Below are positions 25,273-34,578 of a stretch of 64,000 nt of DNA, piece by piece; position 1 is the first letter of the stretch; each line of letters begins with the position of its first letter. The notes beneath the pieces are model-generated. The model made no database searches. It worked only from the letters and a program-made list of their open reading frames with translations, and was not told the DNA's origin. Both the position numbers and the translations under genes were made by a program. The DNA is from Candidatus Soleaferrea massiliensis AP7 (GTDB lineage: Bacteria; Bacillota; Clostridia; Oscillospirales; Ruminococcaceae). Where the stretch lies: positions 1-64,000 of the forward strand of contig NZ_CCYH01000016.1 in NCBI RefSeq assembly GCF_000820765.1, written 5' to 3'.

Positions 25273-27387
25273 ATGACAGAAAAAACAGAAGATATCCAAC
25301 AGGTTTCTCTGAAAAGCCTGCTGCATACATTCAAGACCAGCGGCGACCGGTACTGCTTTATATTGGGATCCGGCGCATCGGTGGAATCGGGAATCCCAAC
25401 CGGTCAGCAGCTTGCAAAAAAGTGGTATCAGGAGCTGCAGGAAAGATATACCGAGCAGGAGATCGCTCAATGGCAGGAAAAAATCGGTTTTACTGGCGGA
25501 AGTAAGGCGGCATACAGCAAGCACTACTTTGACATCTATCAGTTCCGGTTCCAAAACAGCAAGAGAGAGGGAAACCGGGCACTGATCGAAAGTATGGAGG
25601 ACGCACATCCGAGCAGCGGATACTACCCACTGACAAGGCTGATGTCTGAAACCCGGCACAATCTGGTCATCACCACGAACTTTGACAGCATGACCGAGGA
25701 TGCCCTGTTTATCTACACCGGCAAAAAGCCGATGCTGGTGGGCCATGAGGCGTTGGCACAATATCTGGAACCGACGATCAACCGCCCCACCGTTTTAAAA
25801 ATTCATCACGACCTCTTTTTGGATCCGCAGAACACCAGAGAACAGATTGAGCAGGAACTGTGCGGCGAGTGGCGGGAAGCTTTGATACAGGCATTCAGAT
25901 TCTTTACGCCGATTGTCATCGGCTATGCGGGCGGCGACCACACCTTAATGGGTCTGTTAAGGGATCCGTCTGTCTCTATCGAAAACATCTTTTGGTGTTA
26001 CCGGGATGCCGATGAGTTGACCGAGAATGAAGACATCCGATCGATTGTGAAGCAGAGAGACGGAAAGTTTGTTCAAATCAGAGGTTTTGACGACATGATG
26101 TTCCGTCTTGGCATGCTGTATGAATATGAAAATCCCGGTGAGCGCCTTCGTAACGAAGCAGAGAACCGTTGTAACATGTATAATGCTCAAATTGCAGAAT
26201 TTGAGCAGGAATTGAACGAGCGAATTGAATTAGATAAAGATGATCTTGACGCTCACAGTTCCAAGGCATATATTCTTTTACAGGATGGTAAGTACGAAGA
26301 AGCCGTTCAGGCTTATACGGAGATTATTGAGCAGAATCCTAATTATGTAGTGGCTTATTTTTATCGAGGAAATGCTTATTGCAATATTGAACAGCATAAC
26401 AAAGCGATAGAAGATTACAGCAAAGCGATAGCATTGGATCCGCAAAATGCAGTCGCATTTAATAATCGAGGAAATGCTTATTGCAATATTGAACAGCATA
26501 ACAAAGCGATCGAGGATTACAGCAAAGCGATAGCATTGGATCCGCAAAATGCAGTCGCATTTAATAATCGAGGAAATGCTTATTGCAATATTGAACAGCA
26601 TAACAAAGCGATAGAAGATTACAGCAAAGCGATAGCATTGGATCCGCAATATGTAGCCGCATTTAATAATCGAGGAGTTGCCTATCGCAATATTGAACAA
26701 TATGACAAAGCGGTCGAGGATTACAGTAAAGCGATAGAATTGGATCCGCAAAATGCAGCCGCATTTTATAATCGAGGAATTGCTTATGATGAAATGAAAC
26801 AGTATAATAAAGCGGTCGAGAATTACAGCAAAGCGATTACATTGGATCCGCAAAATGCAGTCGCATATTATAACCGAGGAAATATCTATTGCAATATTGA
26901 ACAGTATAACAAAGCGATCGAGGATTACAACAAGGCGATAGAATTGGATCCGCAAAATGCAGCCGTATTTAATAATCGAGGAAATGCTTATTGCAATATT
27001 GAGCAATATGACAAAGCAATAGAGGATTACAGCAAAGCGATAGCATTGGATCCGCAAGATGCAGCCGTATTTAATAATCGAGGAGTTGCTTATTGCAATA
27101 TTGAGCAATATGACAAAGCAATAGAGGATTACAGCAAAGCGATAGCATTGGATCCGCAAGATGCAGCCGTATTTAATAATCGAGGAGTTGCCTATTGCAA
27201 TATTGAGCAATATGACAAAGCGATTGAGGATTACAGCAAAGCAATCGAACTTGATCCACAAAATGCAGGCGCATTTTATAATCGTGGAGTTACCTATAAA
27301 AAAATAGGGAAACGCAAAAAAGCTAAAATGGACTTTGCTATGGCGAAAAAGCTTGAGCAACAAGATATAACTTACAAACAGAATTAA
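25273..27387 (+). CDS. SIR2-like domain protein with C-terminal TPR array
   Basis: This 704-residue cytoplasmic protein has residues 20-290 forming a SIR2-like NAD-binding domain: GSGAS (32-36), TTNFD (134-138), KIHHDLF (176-182) carrying a probable catalytic His, and VIGYAGGD (215-222). About eleven TPRs of 34 residues follow (325-700, NxxGxAYxxxxxxxKAIEDYSKAIxLDPQ). SIR2 domains fused to repeat or sensor modules act as NAD-depleting effectors in several anti-phage systems, and the TPRs could bind the trigger or a partner. It is probably a single-gene defence system (inference). It stands alone beside an IS-like remnant. The ATG at 25273 follows GGGGAG; an upstream ATG at 25189 has no ribosome site. 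Confidence 0.85.
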   Translation: MTEKTEDIQQVSLKSLLHTFKTSGDRYCFILGSGASVESGIPTGQQLAKKWYQELQERYTEQEIAQWQEKIGFTGGSKAAYSKHYFDIYQFRFQNSKREGNRALIESMEDAHPSSGYYPLTRLMSETRHNLVITTNFDSMTEDALFIYTGKKPMLVGHEALAQYLEPTINRPTVLKIHHDLFLDPQNTREQIEQELCGEWREALIQAFRFFTPIVIGYAGGDHTLMGLLRDPSVSIENIFWCYRDADELTENEDIRSIVKQRDGKFVQIRGFDDMMFRLGMLYEYENPGERLRNEAENRCNMYNAQIAEFEQELNERIELDKDDLDAHSSKAYILLQDGKYEEAVQAYTEIIEQNPNYVVAYFYRGNAYCNIEQHNKAIEDYSKAIALDPQNAVAFNNRGNAYCNIEQHNKAIEDYSKAIALDPQNAVAFNNRGNAYCNIEQHNKAIEDYSKAIALDPQYVAAFNNRGVAYRNIEQYDKAVEDYSKAIELDPQNAAAFYNRGIAYDEMKQYNKAVENYSKAITLDPQNAVAYYNRGNIYCNIEQYNKAIEDYNKAIELDPQNAAVFNNRGNAYCNIEQYDKAIEDYSKAIALDPQDAAVFNNRGVAYCNIEQYDKAIEDYSKAIALDPQDAAVFNNRGVAYCNIEQYDKAIEDYSKAIELDPQNAGAFYNRGVTYKKIGKRKKAKMDFAMAKKLEQQDITYKQN
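26365..27300 (+). repeat. 102-bp tandem repeats encoding TPRs
   Basis: Units in phase with CGAGGAxxTxCC/T start at 26365 and recur every 102 bp (26467, 26569, 26671, and so on to about 27283). The first three are nearly identical at DNA level, and GGATCC recurs in almost every unit, pointing to recent duplication or homogenisation. Confidence 0.9.
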
Positions 27388-27390
27388 AAG

Positions 27391-27432
27391 AAGCCGTACA
27401 GTCTCACAAATGTGAAACTGTACGGCTTTTCG
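27391..27432. terminator. Terminator shared by the convergent SIR2-TPR and ispH genes
   Basis: AAGCCGTACAGT and ACTGTACGGCTT pair with an inner TCACA/TGTGA extension. A T run follows on the plus strand and A-rich sequence precedes it, so it may serve both genes. Confidence 0.8.
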
Positions 27433-27464
27433 ATATCTGTTTCCAGATTCTCCTTTAAAAGGGA

Positions 27465-29558
27465 TTATTCCTCGCCCGGAACCTCTTCGATGGCAACAGC
27501 GTCTTCTTCAATGGCGTCCTGCGCCGCTTCCTGATCAGAGACGTCCTCTGCCTGCTGTTCCTCCATCTCCTTGTCCTCGATCAGCGCTTTGATCGACAGG
27601 CTGATGCGCTTCTTCTCAAGATCGATGTCGGTGATCTTGACCTCAACCTTTTCACCGATGGACAGGACATCCTTCGGCTGGTTGATCCGCTCGGTGGAAA
27701 TCTGGGAGATGTGGATGAGTCCGTCAACGCCCGGCAGGATTTCAGCGAACGCGCCGAAGCTGGTGAGGGAGACGATCTTCGCCACGACGACGGAACCAAC
27801 CGCATAGTCGCGTTTGAAGATTTCCCACGGATTGTCTTCGCTCTTCTTGTAGCCCAGCGAGATCTTTTTCTTCTCGGCGTCGATGCCCTTGACATACACC
27901 TCAACGGTGTCGCCGACATTGATCACCTCAGACGGATGCTTGATGCGGTTCCAGGACAGCTCGGAGATGTGGATCATGCCGTCCACGCCGCCGAGATCGA
28001 CAAACGCGCCATAGGAGGTCAAAGATTTCACGGTGCCGGTGTAGACTTTGCCTTCTTCGACTTCTTCCCAGAATTTATCTTCCAGTACTTTTCTCTCTTC
28101 CTTGATGACCTGACGGATGGAACCGATTGCTCTTCTGCGGTTTTCATTGACCTCAAGGATCTTGAAGCGCACATTCTGCTTGAGCAGTCCTTCCAGCGGT
28201 TCAGACTTGGAAGCGGTGGCCTGGGATGCGGGGATAAAGATCCGCACGCCGTTTGTGACAGCAATAACGCCGCCCTTTACGACATCGACGACGACGCCTT
28301 CCAGAATTTCGCCGGTTTCAGCGGCTTTCATGACCTGTTCAAATCCTTCGATAGCGTCAACGCGTTTTTTCGAGAGCACCAGGATGCCTTCGACATCATT
28401 GACTCTCAAAACGATCAAATCCAGTTTGTCACCGACTTTTACGAGATCTTCGATTTTAGCGTTCGGATCCGCTGTCAACTCGGACAGTGGAACGTATCCG
28501 GCGTGTTTCGTGCCGATATCAATCTGCACTTCGGTTGGTGTGAGGCCAACTACTTCGCCGACAACCCTTTCTCCCGTATATGTACTTTTGAAAGATTTTT
28601 CCAGCTCTTTCTCAAAGTTAAAGTCTTCATCGAGATTTTTCAGATTTTCACTCATGTTTATTTGTACCTCCTTAATTATACAAGCCGGAGTGGAAGCCCC
28701 GGCAGTAAGACCAATTGACCGGACATTGTCGAAATCAATCTGTGTCAGTTCATCCGCCGTCTCGATCAAAACTGTCCGGCAGTTTTTTTCGCAGACTTCT
28801 TTTAATTTCGCCGTGTTCGAGCTGTGACGGCCGCCCACAACGATCATCAGATCGGATGTGAGCGATAGGCGGATCGCTTCGTTTTGACGTTTGGTTGTAG
28901 CACTACATATTGTATCAAAAATTGTGAGGTTTGTACATAGTTTTTTTGCAAAATCCGAACATTTTTCCCATTCCAGTGTGTTAAATGTTGTTTGGGAGAC
29001 CATACACACATTTTTTTGTGCAATTTGTCGTTCGGAGTTCAGCAATTTTTCCAGTTCATCCTGATTTTTGAAGACGTGATATTCCCCTTTGCAGTGTCCG
29101 GCAATGCCGATGACCTCAGGATGGTTGCGGTCGCCGGCAATGAAGATGGTATCTCCCATAGCCGAACGCTCTTCAACAATGCGGTGGATCTTGGAGACAA
29201 ACGGGCAGGTCGCATCGGCGGATTCGATTCCTCGTTTCTGCAGCTGGTCATAGATATCCCGGCCGACGCCGTGTGAACGGATGACGACCACGCTGCCCTC
29301 AGGCGCGTCTTCGACCTTTTCGATGATGTGTACGCCCTTGCTGGTCAGATCCTTGACCAGCTGCTGATTGTGGATGATCGGACCAAGCGTACAGACCTGC
29401 TTTCCCTGTTCCACGAGCTTGTAGACAAGATCTACAGCACGGTTGACGCCGAAGCAGAAGCCGGCGGTTTTTGCGGTGGTGATGTTCAGAAGAATCCCTC
29501 CCAGACGATTTGTATGGATATTGGAAGTCCGGCGCATCGGTCCGGCGGGAGCCGTCAC
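27465..29558 (-). CDS. ispH: Bifunctional HMBPP reductase (IspH) / S1 RNA-binding protein
   Basis: The N-terminal 300 residues are IspH, the [4Fe-4S] enzyme ending the MEP isoprenoid pathway. The cluster Cys are in GFCFGV, ATCPFV and DTICSAT, and the substrate His in IIHNQ, RSHGVG and RNHPE. The remaining 396 residues hold four S1 domains (near [30 protein letters not shown] and [10 protein letters not shown]) and an acidic tail, as in ribosomal protein S1-like proteins. The fusion is known from Clostridia. The start is unclear: a GTG at 29558 overlaps the plsC stop, but homology begins near NITTAKTAG, where a CTG follows GGGAGGGATTCTT. An internal ATG at 28655 has a strong ribosome site. Confidence 0.92.
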   Translation of the reverse strand: MTAPAGPMRRTSNIHTNRLGGILLNITTAKTAGFCFGVNRAVDLVYKLVEQGKQVCTLGPIIHNQQLVKDLTSKGVHIIEKVEDAPEGSVVVIRSHGVGRDIYDQLQKRGIESADATCPFVSKIHRIVEERSAMGDTIFIAGDRNHPEVIGIAGHCKGEYHVFKNQDELEKLLNSERQIAQKNVCMVSQTTFNTLEWEKCSDFAKKLCTNLTIFDTICSATTKRQNEAIRLSLTSDLMIVVGGRHSSNTAKLKEVCEKNCRTVLIETADELTQIDFDNVRSIGLTAGASTPACIIKEVQINMSENLKNLDEDFNFEKELEKSFKSTYTGERVVGEVVGLTPTEVQIDIGTKHAGYVPLSELTADPNAKIEDLVKVGDKLDLIVLRVNDVEGILVLSKKRVDAIEGFEQVMKAAETGEILEGVVVDVVKGGVIAVTNGVRIFIPASQATASKSEPLEGLLKQNVRFKILEVNENRRRAIGSIRQVIKEERKVLEDKFWEEVEEGKVYTGTVKSLTSYGAFVDLGGVDGMIHISELSWNRIKHPSEVINVGDTVEVYVKGIDAEKKKISLGYKKSEDNPWEIFKRDYAVGSVVVAKIVSLTSFGAFAEILPGVDGLIHISQISTERINQPKDVLSIGEKVEVKITDIDLEKKRISLSIKALIEDKEMEEQQAEDVSDQEAAQDAIEEDAVAIEEVPGEE
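28655..28675 (-). promoter_or_regulatory. Internal Shine-Dalgarno and start for a separate S1 protein
   Basis: Inside the fused gene, AAGGAGG lies 11 nt before an in-frame ATG (28655) at the domain junction ([12 protein letters not shown]). Initiation here would give a 396-residue S1-only protein, 27465-28655. Confidence 0.5.
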
Positions 29559-30145
29559 ATGTGCAGCAGGCCGAGCATCGTTTCTGTCAGCAGCTTGTTG
29601 GCCTGCCGAAGCTGTTTCGGGGAGGCCTCTGTCAGGCCGAGCTTCTCATGCGATATCATATCGCCGTACCGGATCACGACCCGGGTGCGGAACCGAAGCT
29701 TGCCCTGGAAGTTGACGGTGACCGGCAGGATATCCGCGCCGGTCTGCGCGGCGACCACCAGCGCGCCGGAACGCAGCCGCAGCAGCTCGCCGGTTTTCGA
29801 GCGGGTGCCCTCCGGAAAGATGGCAAACACCTTTTTGTCACGGATGACCGCTTCCGCCTTCTCAATCGCTTCGCCGCCGTCCTTGCCCTTTTCGACGGGG
29901 AAGGCGCCGAGCTTGGAGATCAGTGCGCCGAAAAATCTGTTGCGGAACAGCTCCTTTTTCGCCATAAAGTGCAGCCGCTGCCTGAGCCGGATGCCCACAA
30001 ACACGGGATCGAGATAGCTGCGGTGGTTCGAACAGAGCACATACCCGCCGTCCGCCGGAATGTTCTCCAGCCCTTCAAAGGTGATATGGTACGCAACCTT
30101 GCAGAATCCGCGGGTCACGCCGCGTGCAAATTCATAAAAGCCCAT
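29555..30145 (-). CDS. plsC: 1-acyl-sn-glycerol-3-phosphate acyltransferase
   Basis: This 196-residue membrane-associated acyltransferase makes phosphatidic acid. The catalytic HX4D motif is in CSNHRSYLDPV (H41, D46), and the phosphate-binding motif is FPEGTRSKTG. A GALVVAAQTGADILPV segment follows, as in the family. The ATG overlaps the cmk stop codon (TAATG), and its own stop overlaps a potential GTG start of ispH. The cmk-plsC-ispH order is widespread in Clostridia and indicates one operon. Confidence 0.94.
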   Translation of the reverse strand: MGFYEFARGVTRGFCKVAYHITFEGLENIPADGGYVLCSNHRSYLDPVFVGIRLRQRLHFMAKKELFRNRFFGALISKLGAFPVEKGKDGGEAIEKAEAVIRDKKVFAIFPEGTRSKTGELLRLRSGALVVAAQTGADILPVTVNFQGKLRFRTRVVIRYGDMISHEKLGLTEASPKQLRQANKLLTETMLGLLHM

Positions 30146-30807
30146 TACAATCGTTCCTTCACTATCTTGGTCAATATTTCAATGGATTCCTCCAGATTGT
30201 TTTCGGTCGTATCGACCAGCAGCGCGTCGTCCGCCTGCCTGAGCGGCGCGATGTCCCGGTGCATGTCGTTGTAATCGCGCTGCTTCATCTCCTCCAGCAC
30301 ATCTTCATACCGGACCGATTCATCCTTTTCTGCAAGCTCTTTGTATCTGCGGCGCGCACGTTCCTCAACCGATGCGGTCAGGAAGATTTTGATATCCGCG
30401 TCGGGCAGGACTACGGTGCCGATGTCGCGGCCGTCCATGATGACATTCTGGGTCTTCGCCAGATTCCGCTGCAGGTCAAACAGGAATTCGCGGACCTTTG
30501 GAATCGCTGAGACATTTGAAGCATACATCGAAAGCTGCGGTGTACGGATCTTTTCGCTGACATCCTCGCCGTTCAGATAGACCTTCTGAACGCCGTTTTC
30601 ATATTTGAGTTCGATCTTGATGCCGTCCAGCAGCGGCACAACCTGTTCGGGATCCTTGGGATCCTTTCCGTTGAGCTGGACGAAATAGCCAATCGAGCGG
30701 TAGAGCGCGCCGGTATCGACATAGATAAAGCCGATATTTTTGGCGACGCCCTTTGCAATGGTGCTTTTTCCGGCGCCTGCCGGTCCGTCAATGGCAATGG
30801 ATTTCAT
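30145..30807 (-). CDS. cmk: Cytidylate kinase
   Basis: This 220-residue (d)CMP kinase is a P-loop enzyme with IAIDGPAGAGKSTIAKGVA at the N-terminus. YVDTGALYRSIGY and IMDGRDIGTVVLPDADIKIFLTAS are both diagnostic. GGAGGAATCCAC precedes the ATG. It is the first gene of the cmk-plsC-ispH/S1 unit; the 323 bases upstream must hold its promoter. Confidence 0.97.
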   Translation of the reverse strand: MKSIAIDGPAGAGKSTIAKGVAKNIGFIYVDTGALYRSIGYFVQLNGKDPKDPEQVVPLLDGIKIELKYENGVQKVYLNGEDVSEKIRTPQLSMYASNVSAIPKVREFLFDLQRNLAKTQNVIMDGRDIGTVVLPDADIKIFLTASVEERARRRYKELAEKDESVRYEDVLEEMKQRDYNDMHRDIAPLRQADDALLVDTTENNLEESIEILTKIVKERL

Positions 30808-31130
30808 GTGGATTCCTCCTCTGTATCTGAAATAGGCGCTGCTGCGTTAATATGTGAAAAAGCTCTGAAGAGGCGCTTGTTTCATAGGATATCGGTCTTC
30901 AGGGCGTTTCTCTCCGCCTAGGGGGGAAGGAACGCGCTGCAACCTGTGTTTTCATGTTAACTTGACAAAGCCTTGAAATATGCGGAGATTGACGCTGTTC
31001 TGCACAGAACAGCCGTTTTACGGCATCTTTTACTGTGAAAACAAAAAGCTGCCGCTGCTGAATTCGTAGATGAAGTCATGCGGCGGTTTGTTCCGGATAT
31101 CGAAAGATTCAGGAAGACGCATCTGGATGA
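30808..31130. other. Intergenic region, nothing recognised
   Basis: This is the leader and promoter region of cmk and the 3' flank of the aldo/keto reductase gene. I see no gene, clear promoter or strong terminator. Confidence 0.5.
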
Positions 31131-32135
31131 TCAGGACAAGCTGATCTCATCGATGGCCTGCAGCTCCTCGTCTGTGAAATCGAGATGGCCGATGATGGCG
31201 AGGTTGTCGAGAATCTGCTGCGCTTTCGACGCGCCGATCAGCACGCTGGTGATCTCCTCGTCGCGCATCACCCAGGAAAGCGCCATCTGTGCGAGCGTCT
31301 GTCCGCGGCTTTCGGCAATCTCGTGGAGCATGCGGATCTGCTTCATGCGCGTATCGGTCAGCTGTTCAGGCTTCAGGAAGCCGCCGCCCTTGCTGCCTTT
31401 TGCGATCCGGCTGTCCGCAGGGATCCCGTTCAGATACCGGTCGGTCAGCAGCCCCTGCGCGAGCGGGCTGAACGCAATGATGCCGCAGCCGTTTTCCGCC
31501 GCAAAATGCTTGAGCCCGTCAAACTCAATATGCCGGTCGAAGATCGAATAACGGCTCTGGTTGATGACGAACGGGCAGCGAAGCTCCTTGAGAATCTTCA
31601 TCGCCTGTGCGGTGTGCTCCCGGTCGTAGTTCGAGATGCCGGCATACAGCGCCTTGCCGCTCTTGACCGCGGTGTCCAGCGCCATCATGCTTTCTTCCAG
31701 CGGCGTATTCGGGTCCATGCGGTGGTGGTAGAAGATGTCCACATACGGAATACCCATACGCTTAAGACTCTGGTCCAGGCTGGACAGCAGGTATTTACGG
31801 CTGCCGCCGTCTCCGTATGGGCCGTCCCACATGATGTATCCGGCCTTGGTGCTGATGATCAGCTCGTCGCGGTAGGGCTTTAAGTCCCCGGCCAGAATCC
31901 GGCCGAAGTTCTCCTCCGCGCTGCCGCGCTCGGGCCCGTAGTTGTTGGCGAGGTCGAAGTGCGTGATGCCATGGTCAAAGGCCGTCAGGCACAGTTTCCT
32001 CATATTGCCGAAGTTTTCATAGGTGCCGAAGTTGTGCCACATTCCCAGAGATACCAGCGGCAGCTTGAGGCCGCTGTTCCCGCTGCGGCGGTAGAGCATG
32101 GTTTGGTAACGCCGGTCGTCCGCGGTGTACGGCAT
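31131..32135 (-). CDS. Aldo/keto reductase, YghZ-like
   Basis: This 334-residue NADPH-dependent oxidoreductase has a TIM-barrel fold. The catalytic tetrad is present: Asp and Tyr in HFDLANNYGP, Lys in IISTKAGY and His in IFYHHRMDPNTP. SPLAQGLLTDRY and the C-terminal VLIGASKAQQILDN fit the YghZ/Kv-beta-type branch, whose members reduce glyceraldehyde 3-phosphate and methylglyoxal. The physiological substrate is unknown. AAAGGAGGG precedes GTG and ATG; the ATG at 32135 has better spacing. Confidence 0.9.
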   Translation of the reverse strand: MPYTADDRRYQTMLYRRSGNSGLKLPLVSLGMWHNFGTYENFGNMRKLCLTAFDHGITHFDLANNYGPERGSAEENFGRILAGDLKPYRDELIISTKAGYIMWDGPYGDGGSRKYLLSSLDQSLKRMGIPYVDIFYHHRMDPNTPLEESMMALDTAVKSGKALYAGISNYDREHTAQAMKILKELRCPFVINQSRYSIFDRHIEFDGLKHFAAENGCGIIAFSPLAQGLLTDRYLNGIPADSRIAKGSKGGGFLKPEQLTDTRMKQIRMLHEIAESRGQTLAQMALSWVMRDEEITSVLIGASKAQQILDNLAIIGHLDFTDEELQAIDEISLS

Positions 32136-32241
32136 CACAATCCCTCCTTTAATCCTGATATAATTTATATTGATTTATGCTGAGAACGTTTGAAACCGCT
32201 CCGGTTTATTGAAACGATGAATCCGCCCGATGGCGGGCAGG

Positions 32242-33483
32242 TCAGTCCTGCAGCACCGATTCCCCGGCCAGAAAGCCGGTGGAGAACGCAATCTGCAGGT
32301 TGTAGCCGCCAGTATAGGCGTCCACATCCAGCACCTCGCCGGCGAAAAAAAGCCCGGGCGTCAACTTGGATTCCATCGTTTTGGGATTCACCTCGGAAAC
32401 CTTGACGCCGCCGCTCGTGACGATTGCCTCCTCGATGGGGCGCAGCGCCGCGGGCGTCAGCGGGAAGTGCTTGATCAGGGACACAAGCGCCCTGCGCTGT
32501 TCCCGCGTGACCTGATGCACCTTGGTTTCAGCATCGATTCCACTTTCCTTCACTATAACCGGAATCGCCTTGCGGGGCAATAAATCCGACAAAGAATTCA
32601 TAAAATCTTTATTCTTGTATTTCTCGAAATCCCGCAGCAGACGCGCGTCCAGCTTCTCTTCATCGAGCGCGGGCTTGAAGTCCACCGTGATGCGGTAGTC
32701 GGCGATGCGTCCCGCGTCCATATGGGAGCTTGCGCTGAGGATCAGCGGCCCGGAAACGCCGAAATGCGTAAAGAGCATCTCGCCAAGCTCCTCGTAGACG
32801 GGCTTCTTCTTTTTGGGGTCGACGACCCGCACCGTCACGTTTTTCAAGGAAAGCCCCTGCATCTTCCTGCAGTAATCCTCCTTAGTCACGATCGGGACCA
32901 GGGAGGGCTGTGCCGGGATCAGCGTATGCCCAGCCTGCGCGGCAAAACGATAGCCGTCGCCGGTCGAGCCGGTCAGGGGATAAGAGACGCCGCCGGTCGC
33001 GATGATAACCGATTTTGCGGCAATTCTGCGGCCGTCCGCAAGGATGACGCCGCAAAGATCACCATCCTCAAGCCAGAGCTCTTTTACCGTTTCCGTCCGT
33101 GTCAGAACGCCCTGCCGGCGCGTCCAGGAAGACAGCTTCTCCACCACGTCCGACGCCCTGTCCGAAACCGGGAAGACCCGGCGGCCGCGTTCGACCTTCA
33201 GGGGCAGCGGCAGGGCTTCGAAGAAGTCCATCACGTCCTTCGGCGAAAAGCGGGAAAGCGCGCTGTACAGGAAGCGGCTGTTGGTACGGACGCTGCGTAG
33301 AAATTCCTCCACATCGCAGTCGTTGGTCAGGTTGCAGCGCCCCTTGCCGGTGATCAGCAGCTTTTTGCCGGCCAAGCGGTTCTTCTCCAGCAGCAGCGTG
33401 GAAAGCTTTCTGGAGGCGGCGCGCCCGGCTGCGAGCATGCCGGCGGCGCCTGCGCCGACGACGATGACGTCAAATGATTCCAT
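32242..33483 (-). CDS. NAD(P)/FAD-dependent oxidoreductase, BaiN/HI0933 family
   Basis: This 413-residue flavoprotein has the dinucleotide fold VIVVGAGAAGMLAAGRAA at the N-terminus. GKKLLITGKGRCNLTND and the C-terminal GLFFAGEVLDVDAYTGGYNLQIAFSTG are family signatures. BaiN-type members act in bile-acid 7-dehydroxylation pathways in some Clostridia, but the family is broad and the reaction here is unknown. It usually neighbours cmk in Clostridia; here an aldo/keto reductase lies between. Its 5' end overlaps the RpiR gene by 14 nt. Confidence 0.9.
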   Translation of the reverse strand: MESFDVIVVGAGAAGMLAAGRAASRKLSTLLLEKNRLAGKKLLITGKGRCNLTNDCDVEEFLRSVRTNSRFLYSALSRFSPKDVMDFFEALPLPLKVERGRRVFPVSDRASDVVEKLSSWTRRQGVLTRTETVKELWLEDGDLCGVILADGRRIAAKSVIIATGGVSYPLTGSTGDGYRFAAQAGHTLIPAQPSLVPIVTKEDYCRKMQGLSLKNVTVRVVDPKKKKPVYEELGEMLFTHFGVSGPLILSASSHMDAGRIADYRITVDFKPALDEEKLDARLLRDFEKYKNKDFMNSLSDLLPRKAIPVIVKESGIDAETKVHQVTREQRRALVSLIKHFPLTPAALRPIEEAIVTSGGVKVSEVNPKTMESKLTPGLFFAGEVLDVDAYTGGYNLQIAFSTGFLAGESVLQD

Positions 33484-34354
33484 CCGATTGATTCCCCTCT
33501 ATCTTTTCATATACGTCGTAGTCTTCCCAGATCTGTTCCAGTTTTGCGAAGGATTCGGAAATCTCCTCGCGTTTGGACAGGCCGACCGCCACGATCAGCG
33601 CGTTGATCAGGCTGAGCGGGGCCGCCAGCGAGTCGACGAAGGAGACCATATCACTTCTTGCGAGCAGCACGCTGTCCGCCTTCTCCACGAGCGGGGAGGT
33701 GCGGCTGTCGGTGACCGCGACGACCTTCGCCTTTTTCCTGGAGGCATACTGCGTCGCCTGCACGGTGCGCCGCGAATAGCGCGGAAAGCTGATGGCGACC
33801 AGCACGTCGTTTTCATCAATGCGCAGAATCTGTTCGAACATCTCGCTGACGCTCGAGGTGCTGACCAGCCGCACATCCCGTAGAATCAGGTTGCAGTAGA
33901 AGCTCATAAACTGCGCGAGCGCGGCGGCCGAACGCACGCCGATGATGTAGACCTTCCTGGCCCGCGTGATCGCCTCGACGGCGCTGTCAAAGTCGGCGGC
34001 CGAGGTTTCCTCCAGCGTGCGGCGGATCTTCTCGATATCGAGGTTCAGCACCTTCTGCAGCACGTCCTCGTTTCCAATCTGTTCATTGGTGATCTCCATG
34101 CGCTGCACGGCGGTCAGCTTGTTCTGAATCAGCTCCTGCAAAGCGCGCTGCAGCTGCGGGTAGCCCTCGAAGCCGACTTCCGAAGCGAAGCGCACAACGG
34201 TGGATTCGCTGACGCCGACCGCCTCCCCGAGCTTGGCCGCGGTCATGAAGGCCGCCTTGTCATAATGGTCCACGATGTATCTGCCAATCAGCTTCTGTCC
34301 CTTCGAAAAGCCGTTCATCTGGCTTTCTATATATGCAAGCAAATCTCTTGCCAT
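33470..34354 (-). CDS. MurR/RpiR family transcriptional regulator
   Basis: This 294-residue regulator has an N-terminal HTH_6 domain (residues 1-77, with KLGEAVGVSESTVVRFASEVGFEGYPQLQRAL). A C-terminal SIS sugar-phosphate-binding domain follows (125-260, with KVYIIGVRSAAALAQFMSFY and VLVAISFPRYSRRT). Such proteins sense phosphorylated sugars or amino sugars. GGAGGG lies 11 nt before the ATG. It overlaps the BaiN-like gene, so both are probably co-transcribed. The target operon is not evident. Confidence 0.92.
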   Translation of the reverse strand: MARDLLAYIESQMNGFSKGQKLIGRYIVDHYDKAAFMTAAKLGEAVGVSESTVVRFASEVGFEGYPQLQRALQELIQNKLTAVQRMEITNEQIGNEDVLQKVLNLDIEKIRRTLEETSAADFDSAVEAITRARKVYIIGVRSAAALAQFMSFYCNLILRDVRLVSTSSVSEMFEQILRIDENDVLVAISFPRYSRRTVQATQYASRKKAKVVAVTDSRTSPLVEKADSVLLARSDMVSFVDSLAAPLSLINALIVAVGLSKREEISESFAKLEQIWEDYDVYEKIEGNQSDGII

Positions 34355-34578
34355 GCCGTTTTATTCCCTCCGTTATTCCTGCGGTTCCGCCGCCGGGTGC
34401 CGTGCGGTCCCGCCATTCTGCTTATATATATCCCTCTGCCGGGGTCTGATCCTATTGTATAAAAAAATCGGTGAAAATGCAAGTCATATTTCTAAAACTT
34501 GCATTTTCACCATGATAAATATATATGAAGAAAAAGGAGAGAAGACAATTTACGGAATAACCGTCTACTATGATAGAT

